Below, in pieces: positions 59,190 to 64,000 of a DNA stretch of 64,000 bases. The notes under the pieces were generated by a model. That model was given only the letters and a program-made list of their open reading frames with translations, made no database searches and had not been told where the DNA came from. How positions within the stretch are numbered: position 1 is the first letter of the stretch; each line of letters begins with the position of its first letter. Made by a program: the position numbers and the translations under genes. The DNA is from Pieris napi (lineage: Eukaryota; Arthropoda; Insecta; Lepidoptera; Pieridae), in the NCBI RefSeq assembly GCF_905475465.1, contig NC_062251.1, positions 8,859,001 to 8,923,000 of the forward strand, written 5' to 3'.

Positions 59190-59930
59190 TTTTAAAGCAT
59201 CAGACAATAATGAGGATCCTCATCACATTGCACACAGTATGCATTCACTTTCTTTGATTTGTTCTTGGCCAAATTCCTGTACCGAATCTTCAAAACGTCG
59301 CGTTTCTCTACTTTACCTTTTTTTTTTAGTTCATGCTTGCATGCTGATGAGAATCTGTTGAATAGATCAAATATTTTAGTTAAGGGCTCATGCAATCCTT
59401 AATCGATGCCTGCTCTTCTTATTTTCCGTGTACACTACTCATGCATTTACAACTGCCGTATTTAGAAGCTACTCTTAACGTTTTGTACCGTGTATTTTAC
59501 GGTTTCCCGCAATTGCGGAAAATAGGCACCCATTTGGTCAATCATGTCTACAGACCCTTTGGAATCCAATCCAATATGACCTTCGGCTCCCAAATGTGTT
59601 ACCCGTTTTTCACTACCACAGCAAATTTGTCGGAATGCTTTGCCGATTTATTTATTCATCCCCTATTAGCACCGTTACTCCGTCTTCATTCTCTAAAGCC
59701 ATTGTTTCACCTTTCTGCAGTTTTGAATCTACAACAGCTTAGGCAATCCTCTTCTGTTTTTCGCAATGAGTCAATTAAATGCGTTTGCTTCTCCAATAAC
59801 TAATAAGCTAGTTCTAAGCTATTGTGCCAGTTGTCAGTTGCAAGTGTGGCCTTTGTCAAATATATGCTCACTGAGCGCCATCACCACATATCCGTGAACA
59901 GGGCATAGCTTAAATAGCTTCATGCCATAC
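59190..59930 (-). pseudogene. Decayed piggyBac transposase
   Basis: Across changing minus-strand frames: MKLFKLCPVHGYVVMALSEH near 59920, NWHNSLELA (degenerate DN.YTS), LLEKQTHLIDSLRKTEEDCL (the 'L...+T...GTLR.NRKGLP' block), later YGSCKCMSSVHGK, and at 59192-59395 LTKIFDLFNRFSSACKHELK, then DVLKIRYRNLAKNKSKKVNA and YCVQCDEDPHYCLML, the terminal Cys-rich zinc domain ('R+C.+C......+.+..C..C...PA+C...C'). Many stops and frameshifts. Different from the piggyBac pieces at 10.3-11.0 and 20.8 kb. Confidence 0.6.
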
Positions 59931-60680
59931 TTGTGTTACTTACTTTTATTGTACCTACTACCTGAATATAATTCGACATCTGTAAGGCACTTGGCTTTCG
60001 TCATTGAGAGCATCGATTATTGGTCTTATTTTTACAATACGATCGTTTCTGACAGCAGTTACATTGTCGTTAAAGTATGTATAGAAATCAGAAAATCACA
60101 AATAGAAACAGGAACAAACAGTTTCAAAGTACCTAAATTGTAATTAAGTACAAGACATGTAAAATAAAACTGGGAAACGAAGTAGATAGGTCATTTTTTT
60201 TTATGCTTGTGCTTGTTAACTGAGCTGCCGTTTTGTAATAATCACCTTCATTTTCGTCATAGATCAGTTTTCCATCGAGAATCCGGTTTATTGACCTGCA
60301 CCAACTATAAATCAAAATCTTTATTGCTATGTCCATAAACTGTTCTTTCAATTCATTTTTGTGTTGATCACAATTAAATGGAAAATCAATTAAAACGTCA
60401 GCCAAAATACCAAAATAAGGATTACCGTGTGGGTAGTGCAAACGTGTATTGGTGTGTCTCGTGATTTTTTTTCTTAAATTAAATAGTATTTCGGTTTGAA
60501 CATTATAACTTACAGTTTCAGTGATGAACTAGTGTCCCACCACACATCAATCGCTATTTTTTATCAATAATATCCTTTATTTAACTATAATAAACTTAAA
60601 GTTGGAAATCACTTCTTCCTCTTCTTCTTCTTCAAGTACCTTCAATTTAACTTTTATTAGTTTTTCACTTTCACCTTATT
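59931..60680. other. AT-rich region, one minus frame of unknown nature
   Basis: A 102-residue frame at 60133-60441 (minus) reads LADVLIDFPFNCDQHKNELK and IAIKILIYSWCRSINRILDG. I recognise no domain; it may be a relic of a DNA transposon. The rest shows no coding. A TCTTCCTCTTCTTCTTCTTC tract lies near 60613-60633. Confidence 0.3.
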
Positions 60681-60920
60681 ATGGAGGATCTTAAAAAGTC
60701 ATTAAGGGATGTATCCGAAATGGTGTCTACCAGGATGGAAGAGTTTCAGCAGCGACTTATTGCAACTCAGAATAGGTCCCCCTCACTAGAACAAACTCCA
60801 CTTGCTAGGGATTTCGAAGCATTCAAAAATTCTGTTTTATTCTGCCTAGAGAATCTCCAAGCTCAGATGGCGATTCTATTTAGAGTGCAGGAGATGCGCA
60901 GTAGGCGAAATTGTCTATAG
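60681..60920 (+). pseudogene. LINE ORF1 N-terminal coiled-coil fragment (plus strand)
   Basis: The frame from ATG at 60681 reads MEDLKKSLRDVSEMVSTRME, EFQQRLIATQNRSPSLEQTP, LARDFEAFKNSVLFCLENLQ and AQMAILFRVQEMRSRRNCL. 'M..L...L..LS.MV+.RM.EFQ..L.........L..+F..F+..+...L..LQ.Q+..L..+.+..E.RSRR' is the N-terminal region of ORF1 in a common insect LINE family (with 'MRSRRK.LL.HG' following). It ends after the RSRR block. This is one of only two LINE fragments on the plus strand, both beyond 60 kb. Confidence 0.6.
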
Positions 60921-60949
60921 TTTCATTTTTTATATGAATATAAAAAATG

Positions 60950-61155
60950 AAACTAAATCATAGTAATGTCAGTAATAGTCATAATGAGTTTTGCTTCGCT
61001 TTTCTGTCTTCTGCATCACTTAAATCCTCGGGAATGATGTCAATGTCTATACCTTCCAAGATGGGAAAATTTCTTGCCGCGAACGCTCAGTCATCAAAGT
61101 TCTCGCGTCCCTTCAACTTCGGCGTATTTATTAAATAACCGCCTGACGACGACAT
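60950..61155 (-). pseudogene. Ty1/copia gag N-terminal fragment, second family
   Basis: ATG at 61155: MSSSGGYLINTPKLKGRENF, DD, a TGA where Trp is expected, AFAARNFPILEGIDIDIIPE and DLSDAEDRKAKQNSL. 'I.KL.GRENF.DWAFA.+.++.L+.........' and 'D..A+...' is the copia gag N-terminus. It differs from the gag at 30178-30494. The fragment runs out at about 60950. Confidence 0.7.
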
Positions 61156-61207
61156 TATAACTTATTTTCTGTCACACGATATTAAAGATTATTTAATTAG
61201 TTTTTCA

Positions 61208-61400
61208 CTGAGCCCATAACCTAATAAAACGAATGAGTTGCATTTTGAGAATAGACAAACTTTATTGCTCTATAAATAGCTGTGGTACATTATTAGGCTA
61301 GTACACAGTTTATCCACTAGATGGCGTTAGTATGAAGTGGAATTTATTTTGATATTATTAAACACATTTTAACAGTTTCGTTACGTCACTCCTCATGTAT
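61208..61400 (-). promoter_or_regulatory. Copia-type primer binding site and 5' LTR remnant
   Basis: On the minus strand GGTTATGGGCTCAG (61221-61208) lies 53 bp before the gag ATG. It closely resembles the copia primer-binding site complementary to a half-molecule of initiator tRNA-Met. Upstream, within the presumed LTR, TATTTATAGAGCAATAAAGT contains a TATA-like and an AATAAA signal about 10 bp apart, suiting overlapping promoter and polyadenylation signals of an LTR's U3/R. The outer LTR edge is not defined. Confidence 0.6.
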
Positions 61401-61694
61401 CGTTATCGAATCGAAATTTTGAATCAACACTTTGATACGACAAATAAATCAGATGAAGGAGCTGCTATAATTAGTTGTAAATGCAATGTGGCTTATATTT
61501 TTGATAAAATACTAATCGATGTAATATATATATGTGCAGATAGAATTAATATTTGCACAAACACAGATTGTCCCGTAAATCGTGTAAAACATTCATGTTC
61601 TTTTTTGCATTTAAACCTGAACATAAAATCAATATCTGAATCTGCCAATTCCAGATTAGACCCTGATAAAAAAAAGGTACAGTTCAAAAATTGA
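61395..61694 (+). CDS. Unrecognised 99-aa frame
   Basis: The reading frame starts MYRYRIEILNQHFDTTNKSD and includes Cys residues (ISCKCN, ICADRINICTNTDC), but no domain that I know. It precedes hAT-like sequence at 61.7 kb on the same strand and could be a relic of the same element's N-terminal zinc-finger part. The opposite strand is also open for 81 codons. Low coding confidence. Confidence 0.2.
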   Translation: MYRYRIEILNQHFDTTNKSDEGAAIISCKCNVAYIFDKILIDVIYICADRINICTNTDCPVNRVKHSCSFLHLNLNIKSISESANSRLDPDKKKVQFKN

Positions 61695-62210
61695 TGAAAA
61701 TAGCCATTCTTAGTTAAGGTCGCCCGTGCAACAACCATGTGCTCAATAACTCATTGGCAAGATCATCAAAAGTAGTTTCCTGTCGCAATACATCTGGCAC
61801 AATGAGAAAAATTGTGGCATTTGCCTATGCATCCGCTAAGAGGCATGAAATTTTTAAAATAGAACTCGGAGCTGCCATTCAATGTATTTGTGAGACATGT
61901 TGGGTAGAGAGTCATGATGGGCATCTTCAATTTCAAGGAGACAACTTAGTCAAAATTTGTAGCGCTCTGGAGAAGATTTCTGCTTGGCAAGACAGTCCAC
62001 TTACTTTATATTTTTCAGGTACTATATCTTTAAGCAGAATACTGCAATCGAACTCAATTGATTTACAAAAAGCTACGGACTCTATTAATGATACCTTAAT
62101 CGTTTTACAAAAAAAAGAGAAAATGTGGACGTAATCTACCGACAGCTTTTTGAAGAGGCTAAAGAAGTTGCTGAGCAGCTAGATTTAGACATTTAATGCC
62201 CCAGAATAGT
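61695..62210 (+). pseudogene. hAT-like transposase, central fragment
   Basis: Plus frame 61739-62134 reads ESHDGHLQFQGDNLVKICSA, LEKISAWQDSPLTLYFSGTI, LSRILQSNSIDLQKATDSIN and DTLIVLQKKEKMW. After a stop the next frame continues VIYRQLFEEAKEVAEQLDLD. 'TRW.ERHD.+..F......+...L..I..W.D........+L......F+..L.++..+...T..LS..LQ....D+..A...+......L...R' is the central part of ZMYM/TTF-type hAT transposases. Part of the middle is deleted (W[QK]DSPLTLYFSGTI). Confidence 0.65.
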
Positions 62211-62439
62211 ATTAAAACTAATAACAACCTGCACAATCTGCTGAATAGTATTTCCGCAGAGATACATCCCTCTTCTAGATTCAATAATAAGTGATCTCCA
62301 GGACCGCCCGTCTCCTGATGTACTTTAATTAATTTGTTTCAGCTAAGCGTTTTCATGCCAAAAAGCGAATATAGTAATGAAGACATTGAAACTGTTAAAC
62401 AACTAGCTACCGACTATACATTATTACTAGATAACACTC

Positions 62440-62720
62440 CAGTATCTATCATTGTATATAAAACAAAAGAACTAAAACGGTAATGGGCTGGACATACCAT
62501 AAGAGGAGCAGATAAATGGAGCAAAATTGTAACACTATGGCAACCATAATAGAAACACAGGTAGGCAATATAAAAGGTGGGCCGATGAATTCATGGAAAT
62601 GGCTGGAAAGACTAAGACCTGGACGAGATTGGTATACAATAAAGAAAAATGGACGACAATGGGGAAGCCTTTACCCGTAGGCACACAGAACCAGTTATCG
62701 TAGATTAAGAAAACAAATAG
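62440..62720 (+). pseudogene. LINE ORF2 C-terminal fragment inserted in hAT-like gene
   Basis: The plus strand gives, across frames, ELKRXWAGHTIRGADKWSK, a WQPYNRNTGRQYKRWADEF block and MAGKTKTWTRLVYNKEKWTT, ending near GKPLPVGTQNQLS. 'W.WAGH+.R..D.+W......W.P......GR...RW.D........W...A.DR..W+.....' is the C-terminal signature of a widespread insect LINE type. Located between two hAT segments, it is probably an insertion. Only about 80 residues survive. Confidence 0.65.
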
Positions 62721-62809
62721 TTATAATGTATATATTTTTGTATTTCTGATATAAGGCTATAAATAAATAAATTTTGTCTGTTTCTATTTAGTTTGTTGGA
62801 ATTTCCAAG

Positions 62810-63501
62810 ATAATAAGAAAGTTGATAAGAAATGTTATTTGGGGTACAGATTCGAATCTTTTGTGTCAACGATGAGAGAAAAAGGACTTCCACGGAATGA
62901 AGAAGAAATGATACGTAATAGGTGCATCCAGTTTATTGTGCAGTTGGTTTATGAACTGAAAAACAGATTGCCCGAAAACTTAAAACTCATGAAAAATATG
63001 AAAAGAATCAGTGTAGATTGTGCACTGTCTCACAATAAAGAGCCGATCACTGACCTGATCTTACATTTTAATAAAAATCAAGAATACATAGCGAAAGTTG
63101 ACGAGCAGTGGCGTCAAATCCATTTACTCAAATGGATAAATACAAAAAATACCAAGGAAAATTGGTACGAGGTGCTGGATTTCGAAGACATTGCAGGAGA
63201 AAACCGATTTGAAGATTTAGCCACGTTTGCTATATCTTTATTAGTTTTACCGCACTCTAATGCTGAAGTAGAGCGATTATTCAGCATGATGAATATCGTG
63301 AAGACAAAACACAGAAACCGAATGAAGCTAGATCTACTGTCATCTATTATGACAATCCACTCAGGTTTAAAACGCGAAGGAAAGTGTTGCAATAATTATA
63401 TCTTGCCAAATTCTGTAGTCCAGATAGAAATAGGAACGAAAGAAGTGTACTTAAAATCAGAAGGTGCAGAGGAAACCGACTCTGCTGAAGATGATTTTTA
63501 A
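62810..63501 (+). pseudogene. hAT transposase C-terminal half with dimerisation domain
   Basis: Plus frame reads SFVSTMREKGLPRNEEEMIR, CIQFIVQLVYELKNRLPENL, FEDIAGENRFEDLATFAISL and LVLPHSNAEVERLFSMMNIV, then KTKHRNRMKLDLLSSIMTIH, with a long tail ending GAEETDSAEDDF. The 'L..FA..+L.LPHSNA.VER+FS.MN.+KTK.RN+M....L..++.I+.GL+' block is the hAT C-terminal dimerisation motif as found in ZMYM1/'52 kDa repressor'-like copies. This half is uninterrupted for 220 codons. N-terminal catalytic parts lie, broken, at 61.7-62.2 kb. Confidence 0.8.
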
Positions 63502-63567
63502 CGATTTTGTATGTCTTCTATAAGTTGTTTTGTAATGAAAATAAACTAATTTTATAATTCAATTTAA

Positions 63568-64000
63568 GCTGCGTTTAAATTAAGCGCGGCAAACCATCGA
63601 ACATTGGCGCGCGCGGCGGCCGCGCTCTATGTAGACGGGGTCGCCGCGCGCGGCGACTCGAACATTGCCGCGCTCGAACGTGCCGCGGGTCGATCCGCTC
63701 GATGTCGGTTTTTGAGACCGCATCAAAGGTGCTTCAGTCGTTGGCGCGCGCGCAGTTGGGACGGTTATAGTTTTGGTGATTTGGCTCGCGCGGCGAATAC
63801 GTAATAATGGACAACGAAAAGTGCCGTTTACTAATTCAATTGTATGGCGATAAAGAATTTTTGTGGAACAGCAAATCCACCCAATACCACAATAAATCGC
63901 TGAGGTATGATGCGTGGGTAGAAATCAGTAAGAAAATGGATATACCTATTCCGGACTTGAAAAAGAAAATGACTACACTTTTGGCGTCCTACAGAAGAGA
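63568..64000 (+). mobile_element. GC-rich 5' end of a MADF-bearing element (runs off the window)
   Basis: At about 63568 composition changes abruptly to GC-rich with dense GCGCGC/CGCGGC motifs (GCGCGCGCGGCGGCCGCGCT at 63607-63626). A MADF protein start follows. Short clustered repeats before a MADF reading frame mirror the layout of the Harbinger MITE at 47980, though there the motif is GCGTCGCGTC. The right end is not in the window, so inverted repeats and target duplication cannot be checked. Confidence 0.5.
63807..64000 (+). CDS. MADF-domain protein, N-terminal part (continues past the window)
   Basis: From ATG at 63807: MDNEKCRLLIQLYGDKEFLW, NSKSTQYHNKSLRYDAWVEI, SKKMDIPIPDLKKKMTTLLA and SYRRE up to the window edge. 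This is a MADF domain ('LI.LY.....LW+......Y.++..R..AW..I+..+.......+KK+..L...+RRE'), a DNA-binding fold. In this context it is most likely the accessory protein of a PIF/Harbinger transposon, but a host MADF-BESS regulator cannot be excluded without the 3' part. Open to the end of the window with no defects. Confidence 0.75.
   Translation, partial: MDNEKCRLLIQLYGDKEFLWNSKSTQYHNKSLRYDAWVEISKKMDIPIPDLKKKMTTLLASYRR

Noticed and set aside
1..64000. CRISPR arrays, bacterial operons, ribosome binding sites, rRNA or tRNA genes
   Set aside because: None seen. The repeats found are transposon termini, satellite units or duplications, and the coding content is eukaryotic transposon-derived.

Overview
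The window is eukaryotic and almost certainly from an insect or close arthropod. It is AT-rich with no bacterial gene organisation. It carries classic arthropod transposon families (Jockey-like and R1-like LINEs with C2HC gag proteins, BEL/Pao, Ty3/gypsy with env-like pieces, Ty1/copia, piggyBac, PIF/Harbinger, mariner, hAT, Helitron). A short (CCTAA)n tract at 41799-41815 matches the insect telomere repeat TTAGG. I cannot name the species. I see no convincing single-copy host gene, tRNA or rRNA: essentially everything recognisable is a mobile element or its remains, nested and broken.

Layout. 0-9.8 kb: LINE fragments, two decayed copies of an arthropod protein family with a C-G-G-Q-N-[KR]-N motif (one split by a complete 1,092-bp PIF/Harbinger-type element), and a Helitron helicase tail. 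9.8-13.0 kb: Jockey-like ORF1 pieces around a piggyBac fragment, then a LINE endonuclease. 13.2-30.6 kb: Jockey-like families that I name JkA, JkB and JkE, R1-like gag fragments, and LTR-element pieces (gypsy protease and integrase, BEL protease/RT and integrase, env-like). A composite R1/JkB junction segment occurs twice, offset by 9,448 bp. 30.6-39.4 kb: a copia 5' part, a 2.2-kb terminal-inverted-repeat element inside JkB, and a 2.67-kb PIF/Harbinger element with near-intact transposase inside a LINE gag, followed by a second Harbinger relic. 39.4-45.3 kb: JkA copy 3, two R1-like elements (one with an 18-bp target duplication), the telomere-like tract, and the 5' end of another LINE. 45.3-53.9 kb: two large Jockey-like LINEs, JkD with a poly(A) end and an embedded 577-bp Harbinger MITE, and JkC, which is the best preserved. 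53.9-57.1 kb: a roughly 180-190-bp satellite split by a mariner-like element with about 500-bp inverted repeats. 57.7-64 kb: copia, piggyBac, hAT and LINE relics and the start of a GC-rich MADF-bearing element running off the window.

The strongest global signal is orientation. Every recognisable retroelement fragment from position 36 to about 59 kb (more than 20 LINE pieces plus gypsy, BEL, env-like and copia pieces) reads on the minus strand, while cut-and-paste DNA elements are mixed. With head-to-tail poly(A)/5'-end junctions and TTAGG-like sequence at LINE ends, this suggests either a telomere-associated retrotransposon array comparable in logic to the Drosophila HeT-A/TART array, or a uni-strand piRNA-cluster-like trap such as flamenco. 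Neither can be proved from sequence alone. At a smaller scale, two different Harbinger elements carry an accessory BESS-like exon on the opposite strand immediately upstream of the transposase DDE exon, implying interleaved antisense genes.

Names JkA-JkE, LINE-F and LINE-G are local labels used only here.
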